Part shown: positions 1 to 8,241 of the stretch, piece by piece
Position numbering within the stretch: the first letter of the stretch is position 1
How the letters are laid out: each line of letters opens with the position of its first letter
Source of the DNA: JARIHD01 sp036392795
Lineage (GTDB): Bacteria > Patescibacteriota > Saccharimonadia > Saccharimonadales > UBA4665
NCBI GenBank assembly: GCA_036392795.1
Contig: DASVXH010000009.1
Location: 1 to 27,805, forward strand
DNA length: 27,805 nt
Direction: 5' to 3'
Made by a program: the position numbers and the translations under genes
Notes under the pieces: model-generated
What the model was told of the DNA's origin: nothing
Databases searched by the model: none
What the model saw: the letters and a program-made list of their open reading frames with translations, nothing else

Positions 1-531
1 CGCCAGCACCTTGATACCATATAAGATAAATTGCTTGCGTCCCATACGCTCAATAAGTGCGTGCCATAGTAGCCGAGCCAACAGCGCCACCATAAAAATA
101 ATCAACAGCCGGGCTTCGTAAACACTCGCACCGGCAGCTACAACGGCCATGACTACCCCGACTAGCAAGGCTGACGTCTTGGTTTTGACCACAAAATACT
201 CCTGCGCCAGAAGCACTGTCAATGCCACAAGATTGATTGCCGTAATCTGTTCGGGCAAAAACGACCGCGTCAACAGTAGGGTAACTACAAGTACAGTAAA
301 AGCCGACAGCCGAGACCCACCCAACCGTGTCAACAGCAGTCGAATAACGATAATAAACAGAACGATTGCGATCAGTCGCAGTAAAAAATGCCAGCCGTCG
401 GACTCGCCCAGCAACGCCCACCACAAGGCAGCAACTCCCGCCAAAACGTGCGACGTCGGACGCTGCAGATCAATGCGATCGTGCAGTTTGTCAAACTGTA
501 AAAACAAACTTAATCCGTTGGTAACTTTCAT
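1..531 (-). CDS. Multi-spanning membrane protein, N-terminal part, cut by left edge
   Basis: An open minus-strand frame begins at ATG (531-529) and stays open for 177 codons to the window edge, so the C-terminus is missing. The product starts MKVTNGLSLFLQFDKLHDRI and is then strongly hydrophobic. Likely membrane segments lie near residues 28-41, 48-67, 75-87, 98-110, 120-137 and 142-157, broken by short basic loops such as LTRLGGSR and IERMGRKQ. No catalytic motif or family is recognisable. It diverges from the GT4 gene at 572 with only 40 bp between start codons and lies at the edge of a glycan locus, so a flippase, polymerase or GT-C-type role is possible but unproven. Other frames over this stretch give polar or Cys/Ser-rich translations and look like shadows. 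No Shine-Dalgarno sequence precedes the ATG. Confidence 0.75.
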   Translation of the reverse strand, partial: MKVTNGLSLFLQFDKLHDRIDLQRPTSHVLAGVAALWWALLGESDGWHFLLRLIAIVLFIIVIRLLLTRLGGSRLSAFTVLVVTLLLTRSFLPEQITAINLVALTVLLAQEYFVVKTKTSALLVGVVMAVVAAGASVYEARLLIIFMVALLARLLWHALIERMGRKQFILYGIKVLA

Positions 532-547
532 ATTGGTCTGTATGTAT

Positions 548-558
548 TCTATACTATA
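548..558. promoter_or_regulatory. Overlapping divergent -10 boxes
   Basis: The 40 bp between the start codons at 531 (minus) and 572 (plus) contain TATACT at 550-555 on the plus strand and TATAGT (558-553) plus TATAGA (553-548) on the minus strand. Predicted transcription starts fall about 8-15 nt before each ATG, too short for a normal Shine-Dalgarno leader. No good -35 match is seen. The reading is by eye. Confidence 0.5.
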
Positions 559-571
559 GCCTGGAAACTAT

Positions 572-1711
572 ATGAAACTTTTTGTCGAAGCGCATACCAT
601 CCTAAAAAACCGCAGCGGTGTTGGCTGGTTTACGCACGGACTGGTTCGGGGCCTGCAAAGCCATTTGGGTCCCAACGATCAATTGAGCCTTTTGACGCAT
701 CCCCGCGAACCGATGGACATCGCCGATTTACTAAAGAATCCGCAAACCCTAGACAAACCGATTGACTGGCTGCCTGGTCGCCTGTATCACGCTCTTAAAT
801 TCCGCAATCTTGTGCCGCCTATTGACCTGGCCTATGGCAAAGGCGTGTATATTTTTCCCAATTTTATTCGCTGGCCACTAGCACATTCGCCGTCAGTCAT
901 TGTAGTGCACGATTTAAGCATGTTCGACTGTCCCGAATATTCCTCGCCGCAAAACTTGGCATTTATGACCCGGCATTTGGGACGATCGGTAGAAAAAGCC
1001 GACCTTATTGTAGCGGTGTCCGAAAACAGCAAGAAAACACTCTGCGATCATTTTGCCATCAATCCTAGAAAAGTGATCGTGGCGCATCTGGCCGCCGAGC
1101 CTACCTTGTACTACGAACGTGGCGCCGAAGAAGTTGCCCGCGTCAAAGGCAAATACGGCATTTTTGGCAAGTACATGCTGTTTGTCAGCACCCTGGAGCC
1201 CCGCAAAAATGTCGAAGGACTTATTCGGGCTTACCGGAACCTGCCTGAGAAGCTGCGCAGTGAAGTCAGCCTGGTTCTAGTAGGCGGCCGCGGTTGGCGG
1301 GATGAAAGTATTCGTGCTGCCATCAACGATGCTCGTATTGCCGGCGACCGCGTTGTATTGCCGGGCTACGTCGAAACCGAAGACCTGCCCGCCCTGTACA
1401 GCGGTGCCGAAACGTTTGTTTTTCCCAGCCACTACGAAGGCTTTGGTCTGCCCGTCCTAGAAGCCATGAGTTGTGGTACACCGGTCATATCCGCCAATAA
1501 TTCGTCGCTGCCCGAAGCTGGTGGCACGGCAGCACACTACATTGACGCCGACGACAACGACGAACTGACTGCCGCCATGAAAGAACTCTTAACCAACGAA
1601 CCATTACAAGCAAAAATGCGCACTGCTGGCCTAAAACAAGCAGCCAAATTCAGTTGGGAAAAAAGCAGTGCTGCAGTACTAAAAGGCATCGAAGACAACG
1701 GTTTGCTGTAG
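572..1711 (+). CDS. GT4-family glycosyltransferase (mannosyltransferase-like)
   Basis: This 379-residue protein is probably a cytosolic GT-B enzyme that transfers a sugar from a nucleotide donor to a growing surface glycan; donor and acceptor cannot be told from sequence. The N-terminal half has the acceptor-domain stretch VVHDLSMFDCPEYSS (about 111-125) seen in mannosyltransferase-like GT4 proteins. The C-terminal donor domain has LFVSTLEPRKN (about 203-213), with the basic residues that contact the donor phosphate, and the EX7E motif EGFGLPVLE (E289, E297) followed by AMSCGTPVI. Length is normal for the family. The start is ATG 572, with no Shine-Dalgarno sequence and a -10-like box 17 nt upstream. 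It converges on the large membrane protein at 1761. It is one of three GT4 enzymes in the locus, presumably acting at different steps. Confidence 0.9.
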   Translation: MKLFVEAHTILKNRSGVGWFTHGLVRGLQSHLGPNDQLSLLTHPREPMDIADLLKNPQTLDKPIDWLPGRLYHALKFRNLVPPIDLAYGKGVYIFPNFIRWPLAHSPSVIVVHDLSMFDCPEYSSPQNLAFMTRHLGRSVEKADLIVAVSENSKKTLCDHFAINPRKVIVAHLAAEPTLYYERGAEEVARVKGKYGIFGKYMLFVSTLEPRKNVEGLIRAYRNLPEKLRSEVSLVLVGGRGWRDESIRAAINDARIAGDRVVLPGYVETEDLPALYSGAETFVFPSHYEGFGLPVLEAMSCGTPVISANNSSLPEAGGTAAHYIDADDNDELTAAMKELLTNEPLQAKMRTAGLKQAAKFSWEKSSAAVLKGIEDNGLL

Positions 1712-1760
1712 CAAACCTTGAATATTCCTACAGCGGTCTAAAGACCTCGATCTTTAGGAC
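1700..1760. terminator. Two hairpins between convergent genes, possible terminator
   Basis: The first hairpin pairs GGTTTGC (1700-1706) with GCAAACC (1711-1717) over a TGTA loop, a perfect 7-bp stem spanning the stop codon of the GT4 gene. The second pairs CTAAAGA (1738-1744) with TCTTTAG (1751-1757) over a 6-nt loop and extends by two pairs past a bulge. Neither has a clear T-tract on either strand, so intrinsic termination is only a possibility, though the position between converging genes fits. Confidence 0.35.
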
Positions 1761-3944
1761 TTATTCAATTACCTGTAAATTCTGCAGATAGATCGTGTCC
1801 AATAAAATCGGCCCGGCTGAAAACATACGCACCGGCTCGCCTTCAGTCACCCCGTATTCCAGAGTCAACTGCTTGCCCGCATCAGTCCTTATTACGTCCA
1901 ACACACGGTCACCTTGCATCACCATCAAATCACTCTTTCTGTAAGCACCAGTAGCTACCAGATCAAAACGGATACGGTGTTTGGCGGTCGGATCTTCGGT
2001 AATACCCGGTAGCGCCATTACTTGTAGCGCCACTTTATTATCCACATTAACGTAGTGCTGACTGTGCAAATAAGGATCCGTCACGTCTTTGGTGCCTTCG
2101 GCGGCCAGCAGGGCATAGCGCGCTGGCTTTACCGAGTCTTTAATCCTATATATGTCCACATCAGCCGCATAACCTGCCGGTGCCTCGTTGGCGCTATACA
2201 CCAGGCGCAAGTTCATTACCTCGCGGTCGTGCAGCACCTCGTGCGTCATGACTGCCTGCACACCGAGCGCCTTTAATACACCCAGCGTCTGCAGATCATT
2301 CAGTCCGCCGATACTGGCGCGCAGCCGAGCCGCCTTGGCGCTGATCGTCCCGCTATTGACCATCTTTTTGCCGTGTACGCGTTGCTCAGTCGTATAGAGC
2401 GACGCCAATCCATTGGGCTGATCCACTAATGGATACACCGCAATCGCTTTAATATCTTTTTGCCCGGCCAGCCACTGGTTTGCCGAAGATAGCTTGTCGT
2501 AATACCAAATATCCTGTCGTTTGAACGGGTTAAATGACAGATATTCAAAGAAAGTCACCACAATCAGTAAAACAACCAACCCAATACCGAGTACCCGGCT
2601 CCGCATTCGCTTTAGTAAAATCGCCAAACCCACCGTTCCAATCAGCACCAGCGCCAAATGAATAATAAATATCAGCCGGGCATATACCCGCCAATATTGC
2701 ACGAGCACCGAAATAACGCCCGATGGCATGGGGATACGATGTCCAAACAGGTGGAAATACGGCGGCAGGCTGATCAAAAACGCCACGACTGCAATGATTG
2801 CCATAACTACTAAAGTCTGGCGTCGAACCGGGAGGTCAACAGTTTTCCGGGGTTTGGCTTTTGCAGGTTTAAACCAGGCCCGACACAGCACAAAGTACGT
2901 TGCGAATCCGGCCAAGGCAATCACCACAAACCCAAGATATAGCGTGTGTTCGGAAGTATTTGATCCGTGATTATGTGCTACGCGAAACGCTGTCGCCCAA
3001 GCGCCGAACACCGGATGTGTCTCGATTGGAATAACAAAATCGTACCACCGCGCCGTATAGACCATCACATTGCTCATAAAATCGCCTCGCGCCATGGCCA
3101 GATTACCGGCAATTTGTGCGCCATATACCAATTTTGTATATATAACCGGTAACAGCGCTACGGCAGCCGTGCCTGCAAAAATAACCCCGGAGAGCAGGAG
3201 TGATTTAAACTGCTCAACAGTTTTTTTGTTAAGCTGGCATAGCGCGCGCACCAGCATATAGACGAGCGGCAACCCAACCAATAACAGCGCGAATAATACA
3301 TAATAACCGTCTATATAGAACGGAGCCGCAAACGCCAGCCCCAGCATGACCGCATTGCGCTTGCTCGGTTTTTCCAAGAAGTTCAGCACCTGCCAAAAGA
3401 CCAGCACGAACACAAACGTCATCACATAGGCAATATGCCCAAACGCCTTGTACTGATGCATCGGCAAAAAGGTAAACGCCACGCCCGCCCACAACGCCGC
3501 CATGCGGCTGCGACTGACCCGTTTAGCCAGATAATACATTGTCAGGCCACAAAGCCAGAACGATACAAAAATAATCGTATTCCAGGCAACTACCGCACCA
3601 AATAGTTTGGTTAGTATCCAAAAGGGCACAATAAACAAGAACGCCGTTATGAACTCCGGGCGAAACAGGTTATCACCGTACGGATAAATAACTGCATCGC
3701 TAAATCCGCCAAACGGACCAAGTCCCAAACCGTTCAGCCAAATGAGCCCTCCCGTGCCATCACCCCAAAATCCGTGTACTGCGCTGTCAAAATGCCACAA
3801 AATCGGCCCCATAAACAGCGCGGCCAGCGCGGCAAAAAACAAACCAACTAACACAGCTTCAGTTCGTCGAGGATGCCGGCGCATTACACCTGCTGCTGTA
3901 CTTTTGTTCCACTTTGTTAGGTAGTTAGCGAAGACTTGTTTCAT
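1761..3944 (-). CDS. Large polytopic membrane protein, possible GT-C or YfhO-like
   Basis: From ATG 3944 this is a 727-residue protein; an in-frame ATG at 3980 would add 12 residues but would overlap the divergent gene. After a basic N-terminus it has roughly ten to twelve membrane segments over about the first 510 residues, then a soluble C-terminal domain of about 210 residues (starting near WYYDKLSSANQW) that should lie outside the membrane. The first large loop, after TM1, contains acidic residues in FWGDGTGG and DAVIYPYGDN, a placement typical of GT-C glycosyltransferases and YfhO-like proteins, which use polyprenyl-linked sugars. This fold assignment is inferred from topology and not from a decisive motif. 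The gene faces a GtrB-like enzyme across 23 bp. GtrB enzymes make polyprenyl-phosphate sugars, the donors that GT-C proteins use, so the two may act in sequence. Confidence 0.8.
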   Translation of the reverse strand: MKQVFANYLTKWNKSTAAGVMRRHPRRTEAVLVGLFFAALAALFMGPILWHFDSAVHGFWGDGTGGLIWLNGLGLGPFGGFSDAVIYPYGDNLFRPEFITAFLFIVPFWILTKLFGAVVAWNTIIFVSFWLCGLTMYYLAKRVSRSRMAALWAGVAFTFLPMHQYKAFGHIAYVMTFVFVLVFWQVLNFLEKPSKRNAVMLGLAFAAPFYIDGYYVLFALLLVGLPLVYMLVRALCQLNKKTVEQFKSLLLSGVIFAGTAAVALLPVIYTKLVYGAQIAGNLAMARGDFMSNVMVYTARWYDFVIPIETHPVFGAWATAFRVAHNHGSNTSEHTLYLGFVVIALAGFATYFVLCRAWFKPAKAKPRKTVDLPVRRQTLVVMAIIAVVAFLISLPPYFHLFGHRIPMPSGVISVLVQYWRVYARLIFIIHLALVLIGTVGLAILLKRMRSRVLGIGLVVLLIVVTFFEYLSFNPFKRQDIWYYDKLSSANQWLAGQKDIKAIAVYPLVDQPNGLASLYTTEQRVHGKKMVNSGTISAKAARLRASIGGLNDLQTLGVLKALGVQAVMTHEVLHDREVMNLRLVYSANEAPAGYAADVDIYRIKDSVKPARYALLAAEGTKDVTDPYLHSQHYVNVDNKVALQVMALPGITEDPTAKHRIRFDLVATGAYRKSDLMVMQGDRVLDVIRTDAGKQLTLEYGVTEGEPVRMFSAGPILLDTIYLQNLQVIE

Positions 3945-3953
3945 GATATAATT
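3945..3953. promoter_or_regulatory. Divergent promoter region, clear -10 for the plus strand
   Basis: A perfect TATAAT lies at 3947-3952 on the plus strand, giving a predicted start near 3959 and a leader of about 9 nt before ATG 3968. That leader includes GAGG (3959-3962), a partial Shine-Dalgarno sequence. On the minus strand the overlapping TATATC (3950-3945) is weaker and would place transcription start just inside the gene that begins at 3944, so the minus-strand assignment is doubtful. Confidence 0.5.
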
Positions 3954-3967
3954 CAGCCGAGGTACAA

Positions 3968-4927
3968 ATGAAAAAATCACATTCGCTCTCAGTTATTATT
4001 CCATTCTACAATGAAAGCGCCAACGTTTCTATGATTTACGGAATGCTGCGTGAATTCATCGATGATCATATTGCAGAATTCGTTTTCGTAAACGATGGCA
4101 GCCGCGATAATTCTGTTGACGAGGTACGCAAACTGCAAAAAAAAGATGACCGCGTGCGCCTAATAGATTTTAGTCGTAATTTTGGCAAAGAAGCCGCCTT
4201 GTCAGCAGGACTACTGGAATGCACCGGCGACGCCGCGATCATGCTGGACTGCGACGGCCAACACCCACCACGTTTACTTCCCAAATTCATCGAACAATGG
4301 GAGCATGGCGCCGAAATCGTTATCGGTCGCCGAACCAGCAATGAAAAGGCCGGGCTCGTTAAGACAGCCGGTTCTGCGTTGTACCACCGGTTACTTAATA
4401 TCATCCACGCGAGTCAGCCCATAGAAGGCGATACCGACTTCCGCCTAATTGACCGCCGCGTTATCGAAGCATTCCGGGACTTAAAAGACCACAACCGCGT
4501 CACCCGCTCACTCATAAACTGGCTTGGCTTTGAAAAATCCTACGTCGATTTTGAAGCAGATCCGCGAACCGATGGGGTCGCCGGGTACACTTTCCAAAAG
4601 CTATTCCGCTTGGCCATTGACGGACTTACGACCACATCAATGCGTCCACTGTTGTTTTCAGCGCTCATTGGCGCGGTTATTTTTGGCTTGGGCGTTCTGC
4701 TCGGACTCTTTATGGTCATCGAACAGTTCCTGCTCAACGACCCGCTTAGCCTGGGCTTTAGCGGCACGGCCTACCTGGCTATATTTATTCTGATCATGAC
4801 CAGCTTGATGCTGATTGGTCAGGGCATACAAGGCATCTATCTGGCAAATATCTACAGTGAAGCCCGCAATCGCCCGCTATACGTTGCGCGCGAAATCACC
4901 AAACCCAAAACACCCGCCAAGAAATAA
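3968..4927 (+). CDS. GT2 polyprenyl-phosphate glycosyltransferase (GtrB/ArnC/DPM1-like)
   Basis: This 319-residue enzyme should move a sugar from a nucleotide donor onto polyprenyl phosphate at the inner membrane face. The GT-A domain starts with LSVIIPFYNES (7-17), followed by FVNDGSRDNS (40-49), SRNFGKEAALSAGL (69-82) and the metal-binding DXD as D94-C-D96 in MLDCDGQHPP. DFRLIDRR (157-164) matches the conserved segment near the active site of this family. Two C-terminal membrane helices (about 227-252 and 268-296) and a basic tail complete the GtrB-type layout, and length is typical. Start ATG 3968 has GAGG 5 nt upstream. The cupin gene follows 21 bp downstream, so they are probably co-transcribed. 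The sugar is unknown. Confidence 0.92.
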   Translation: MKKSHSLSVIIPFYNESANVSMIYGMLREFIDDHIAEFVFVNDGSRDNSVDEVRKLQKKDDRVRLIDFSRNFGKEAALSAGLLECTGDAAIMLDCDGQHPPRLLPKFIEQWEHGAEIVIGRRTSNEKAGLVKTAGSALYHRLLNIIHASQPIEGDTDFRLIDRRVIEAFRDLKDHNRVTRSLINWLGFEKSYVDFEADPRTDGVAGYTFQKLFRLAIDGLTTTSMRPLLFSALIGAVIFGLGVLLGLFMVIEQFLLNDPLSLGFSGTAYLAIFILIMTSLMLIGQGIQGIYLANIYSEARNRPLYVAREITKPKTPAKK

Positions 4928-4948
4928 CCACAGGAATCTAGGTTAACT

Positions 4949-5281
4949 ATGTACAAAATTGTTCGCCGGCATGAAGGGACGTTACGCCAGATTGCTTCCA
5001 ACAAATCCGCCAACAACCTCATAAATAAAAACATAAGCCCGGCCGTGTCCCTAGCTACTACCAAGGCGACAGACTACTATGAAAAAGAAACAACACCTTA
5101 CGATCGAATTTATTTCGTATTAGAAGGTGAATTGGAGCTAACTTTTGGTAATCAAAATAATACGCTTCAGAAGGGCGATGCTTGCTTTATCGCCCGAGAC
5201 ACCGAATACGAGATGCGCGGCACATTCGAGGCCGCAGTCATAAATCAACCCGCCTTCGGCACCAACCCAGACAAGTCATGA
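4949..5281 (+). CDS. Small cupin-fold protein lacking metal-ligand histidines
   Basis: This is a 110-residue single-domain protein. The cupin core is visible as RIYFVLEGELELTFG (53-67) followed by LQKGDACFIARDTEYEMRG (73-91), matching the two conserved cupin strands and turns. The usual metal-binding HXH of motif 1 is absent (the region reads YYEKETTPYDR) and the motif 2 His is replaced by Tyr in DTEYEM. It is therefore probably not a classical metal enzyme; a ligand-binding or isomerase-like role is possible. The stop overlaps the start of the NUDIX gene as ATGA (5278-5281), which implies translational coupling and a shared job. The start has only a weak AGGAA-like sequence 12 nt upstream. 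Confidence 0.8.
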   Translation: MYKIVRRHEGTLRQIASNKSANNLINKNISPAVSLATTKATDYYEKETTPYDRIYFVLEGELELTFGNQNNTLQKGDACFIARDTEYEMRGTFEAAVINQPAFGTNPDKS

Positions 5282-5769
5282 CGACCAACTCTTACACCGC
5301 TTTAATTAAAGGTAAAACCGTCACCTTTACGCATATTGGAGCGACGGCAAAGCCATTATTCAAAGATGTCACCAGCGTGTCGGTTATTCCCTTTACCAAA
5401 GACGGCGATATTGTCGCAGTGCACTTAAAACACCGCGGGCTTGATCTGCCTGGCGGTCATGTAGAACCCGGTGAAACCGAGGCGGAGCAAACCATACACC
5501 GGGAAGCCATGGAAGAGGCCGGGATAACTGTTACTCATCCTGTTTTGATTGAAGTTATCGAATCAGATTACTATGAGCACCAGACCTATATGCTACTGTA
5601 TAGCGCATTTGTGCATGAATTTCACGAATACGAGCCAGGCGATTACGAAATGAGTGAAGGCCGCGAGATCGTCAGTCAGGATGAATTCATCGAGCGATAT
5701 GAGGCGGGAAACAAAAAACTCATGAAACAGGCCATCCAATCAGCTTGGCAGATATTAAAGATCATGTAG
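5278..5769 (+). CDS. NUDIX hydrolase
   Basis: This 163-residue protein carries the NUDIX signature in GGHVEPGE (59-66) and HREAMEEAGI (74-83). Family members cleave nucleoside diphosphates linked to another group, such as nucleotide sugars or damaged NTPs. The ATG at 5278 is chosen over the longer open frame because it overlaps the cupin stop (ATGA) and because the longer extension reads through the cupin gene as an Arg-rich shadow. The spacing between the first catalytic Glu and the REXXEE helix is 8 residues, one more than the usual 7, so the loop is slightly enlarged; REXXEE itself (R75, E76, E79, E80) is intact. In a glycan locus a nucleotide-sugar substrate is attractive but unproven. 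Confidence 0.88.
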   Translation: MTTNSYTALIKGKTVTFTHIGATAKPLFKDVTSVSVIPFTKDGDIVAVHLKHRGLDLPGGHVEPGETEAEQTIHREAMEEAGITVTHPVLIEVIESDYYEHQTYMLLYSAFVHEFHEYEPGDYEMSEGREIVSQDEFIERYEAGNKKLMKQAIQSAWQILKIM

Positions 5770-5824
5770 CCAAGCACTGTGAGCAGGGACACGAGCGCTT
5801 TTGGCACGGGGTTGAGTGTATTTT

Positions 5825-6964
5825 CTAATCCTGATTCGTGGCAGCGATATATTTGTGATCCAGGAACCAATCAACCACGGTAGCCGATGGCGAAATACCC
5901 GACCGCTGCTTGGCAAACGTACTTTTATCAGGGTGATTCTCTAGAAATTCGGCAACTTTCGCAGCATCCATACCCGACAGCCATGCAACCTCACCCATAC
6001 CATCGTGCCGCTCGCTAATCTTTCGGTGCACCATTGCTGGAATGCCCAGGAAATACGAGTCTTCCTGCAAGCCTCCGCCGTCCGTCACTACATAATCGGC
6101 CCTGCCAACAATTGCCATAAAGTCAAAATACCGCTGCTTTGGAATCGGAATCAGTCCGGCTTTTTTCAGGTATTTGCCCAGGCCGTACTGTTCGATCCTG
6201 ACCTTGGTAGTGGTATGTTCGGTAAAGACAATCGGGGTCTTGGTAGAGGCATGGTCATGGATAACTTTCAAAATGGCCTCCAGGTCATCCTTGTTTTCTA
6301 GCAGCTCGGTACGATGCAGCAAGACCAGCCCATAGTGAGTTGGCAAATTCATTTCCTCGACGCGCTTGCTCGCAAACTCCCCGGCCATTTCGATAGCGTC
6401 TTTTGACGTGTTGTAAACAGTATTAATAATCTCGCCCTTGGTTTTTTCTTTTTTTAAATTGGCGATGGAACGCTCATTCGGCGCAAAATGAATCCGCGCT
6501 ATTTTAGCGGCAATGCGCCTGTCCAATTCTTCAGGAAAAGGACTCCGCCAATTTCCGCTGCGCAGTCCCGCCTCCAGGTGAGCTACCGGCAGACCCAAAA
6601 AACGGCCCATATAGGCACCGACCACCGTAGTCAGAGTATCGCCGTGTACAACGGCCACGCTTTTGGTTCCCTGTTTTTTATCGTGCGCCTTTATCTTCTT
6701 TTTAATCGCCAAAAACTGGGTAGCAAATTTGCCGTGCGCATTCAGCATTAGGCCCAGCATCTGTTTCATACTGGCGACATCTTTGCCGCGCCAGCCCTCT
6801 GACAGATACATATCAGGTTCGATATTTAGCTGAGGATGCAATTCCCGTAGCCCCGCCCGCTGCTGCGCAGTACAAATAAGCAACATCTCGGACCGCGGAA
6901 TTCGGCGGACAACCCCGAGTAACTTAATAAGCTCAGCGCCGGTTCCGTAAAAAATAACTACCAT
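5825..6964 (-). CDS. WecB-like UDP-GlcNAc 2-epimerase family protein
   Basis: This 379-residue cytosolic enzyme belongs to the non-hydrolysing UDP-N-acetylglucosamine 2-epimerases, which make UDP-ManNAc for surface glycans. Visible landmarks are VVHGDT (D109), VAHLEAGLRSG (E131), SPFPEELDRR (E145/E146), HFAPNERS and LLHRTE (H217), which line up with the catalytic Asp, two Glu and His of E. coli WecB. GGGLQEDSYFLGIP matches the C-terminal UDP-binding loop. Two conserved sites differ: the N-terminal GTRPE motif reads GTGAE (7-11), losing the Arg that contacts UDP, and the usual GNT(V/I)DA reads YNTSKDA (184-190). It may be a variant with a different substrate. It lies 53 bp downstream of the ABC exporter ATPase and may have its own promoter. 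Confidence 0.85.
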   Translation of the reverse strand: MVVIFYGTGAELIKLLGVVRRIPRSEMLLICTAQQRAGLRELHPQLNIEPDMYLSEGWRGKDVASMKQMLGLMLNAHGKFATQFLAIKKKIKAHDKKQGTKSVAVVHGDTLTTVVGAYMGRFLGLPVAHLEAGLRSGNWRSPFPEELDRRIAAKIARIHFAPNERSIANLKKEKTKGEIINTVYNTSKDAIEMAGEFASKRVEEMNLPTHYGLVLLHRTELLENKDDLEAILKVIHDHASTKTPIVFTEHTTTKVRIEQYGLGKYLKKAGLIPIPKQRYFDFMAIVGRADYVVTDGGGLQEDSYFLGIPAMVHRKISERHDGMGEVAWLSGMDAAKVAEFLENHPDKSTFAKQRSGISPSATVVDWFLDHKYIAATNQD

Positions 6965-6992
6965 GAATTCCCCATTTTTAGGCTTTGACTAC

Positions 6993-6998
6993 AGTATA
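6993..6998 (-). promoter_or_regulatory. Possible -10 box for the epimerase gene
   Basis: TATACT on the minus strand (6998-6993) lies in the 53-bp gap between the ABC ATPase and the epimerase. It would give a leader of about 20 nt ending in a GGGGAAT sequence before ATG 6964. No convincing -35 is seen, so this may only supplement read-through from the exporter genes. Confidence 0.3.
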
Positions 6999-7017
6999 CA
7001 ATGACGCGCCCGGAAAA

Positions 7018-8238
7018 CTAATCTTTATCGCTAATCGCCACCTGAATGGGAGGGGTAATAGAATAGGCGGTCTGTTCATCGTTACGCACGATAAAACTAG
7101 CAGCCTCTACCCACCAATCACTAACCGTTATTCCATCGACATGCTCAACACTCACATTCACGTAATGCCGGCCGTCGGCAAAAATATTAGGCACGGTCCA
7201 GGTCACATCTACGATCTGTCCTTTTTTCAGGTCATTTAAGCGCTGTTTTTTAATTCGCGTATTAGTACCAAATAGCATGTTATCGGCGCTGTCTTTAACC
7301 GAAAAGCCAACAATCGGGGATTCAATATCTTCATAGGCCTTTATCTGCGTCGTTATCGTCAAATTACTCTCGCTGGGAGTTAAACGCTTTTCGGAAAGAC
7401 TGATTTTTTCCACTTTTGCCCGGCCATCGCCCCAGCGGCTGCCACTTACTTTACGTTGGGATTCATCTTCGGTGGCTTCTTCGGAAAAAAGCTTCGTATA
7501 CTGTTCGGCAACTTTTTCGGCACTACCTTCCAGCACCAGTTTACTGCGATCAATCAAAATTGCCCGGTCACAGTATTCGCGTACCGCAGCCATATCGTGC
7601 GTCACAAAAACCACGGTTTTCTTTTGCTTTTTTAAAGATCGGAAATACTCAAAACATTTGCGCTGGAAATCGGCGTCTCCCACAGCTAACACCTCGTCAA
7701 CCAGCAAAATATCGGCCTGTGCGGTTATAGCCACCGAAAATGCTAGCCGTACCTGCATACCCGACGAGTAGTTTTTGAGTTTTTGATCCATAAACCGTTC
7801 CAGTTCGGCAAACGACACGATGTCGTCGTACATTTCGTTCACCTCAATCGGGGAAAAACCCAGCAGTGCGCAGTTTAAGTGCACGTTTTCGCGGCCGGTC
7901 AATTCCGGGTTGAAGCCGACACCCAGCTCGATAAACGGCACCAACTTACCCTTAATCGAAACCTGGCCCTTAGTTGGTTGATAAATGCCGGCCAGTAGCT
8001 TTAACAGAGTGCTTTTGCCGCTGCCATTTCGTCCCACAATGCCAAAAAACTCGCCTTTTTTAATTTCAAAATTAATGCCGGCCAGCGCGTGCTGCACTTC
8101 GACTCGCCGGTCGCGGCTGCGGAACAATCCGGTAAAGGCTTGTTTAACGGAATGGGACCGTTCGTGTGGCAGCACAAAATCTTTGCTAACCTTCGCGACG
8201 GATATAACTGTTTCAAACGGCTGATTATCGGTTTTCAT
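7018..8238 (-). CDS. Polysaccharide ABC exporter ATPase with C-terminal Wzt-like domain
   Basis: This 406-residue protein powers export of a finished or growing glycan through the neighbouring permease. The nucleotide-binding domain shows Walker A GRNGSGKST (69-77), the signature SSGMQ (158-162), Walker B ILLVDE (177-182) and the switch histidine in VFVTHD (H214). ELGVGFNPELTGREN (104-118) is the characteristic loop of the Wzt/TagH/RfbE branch. After about residue 260, a beta-rich extension of roughly 140 residues resembles the Wzt C-terminal domain, which in E. coli O8/O9a binds the modified end of the O-antigen. This suggests a capped or terminally modified glycan. The start lies 3 nt after the permease stop, so the two are one operon. 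Confidence 0.92.
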   Translation of the reverse strand: MKTDNQPFETVISVAKVSKDFVLPHERSHSVKQAFTGLFRSRDRRVEVQHALAGINFEIKKGEFFGIVGRNGSGKSTLLKLLAGIYQPTKGQVSIKGKLVPFIELGVGFNPELTGRENVHLNCALLGFSPIEVNEMYDDIVSFAELERFMDQKLKNYSSGMQVRLAFSVAITAQADILLVDEVLAVGDADFQRKCFEYFRSLKKQKKTVVFVTHDMAAVREYCDRAILIDRSKLVLEGSAEKVAEQYTKLFSEEATEDESQRKVSGSRWGDGRAKVEKISLSEKRLTPSESNLTITTQIKAYEDIESPIVGFSVKDSADNMLFGTNTRIKKQRLNDLKKGQIVDVTWTVPNIFADGRHYVNVSVEHVDGITVSDWWVEAASFIVRNDEQTAYSITPPIQVAISDKD

Positions 8239-8241
8239 GTT

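Noticed and set aside
149..559. A 136-codon plus-strand open frame and a 124-codon minus-strand frame (50-424) at the left end
   Set aside because: Their translations are Ser/Thr/Arg- or Cys-rich without domain character. The third frame on the minus strand is open for 177 codons to the edge and encodes a convincing membrane protein, so these are shadows.
5182..5277. A longer NUDIX start adding 32 residues
   Set aside because: The extension overlaps the cupin gene in another frame and is Arg-rich without NUDIX character. The ATGA overlap at 5278 gives a better start.
5770..5824. Possible terminator between the NUDIX gene and the epimerase gene
   Set aside because: Only a 5-bp GCCAA/TTGGC pairing with a loop of more than 20 nt was seen and no T-tract, which is too weak to call.
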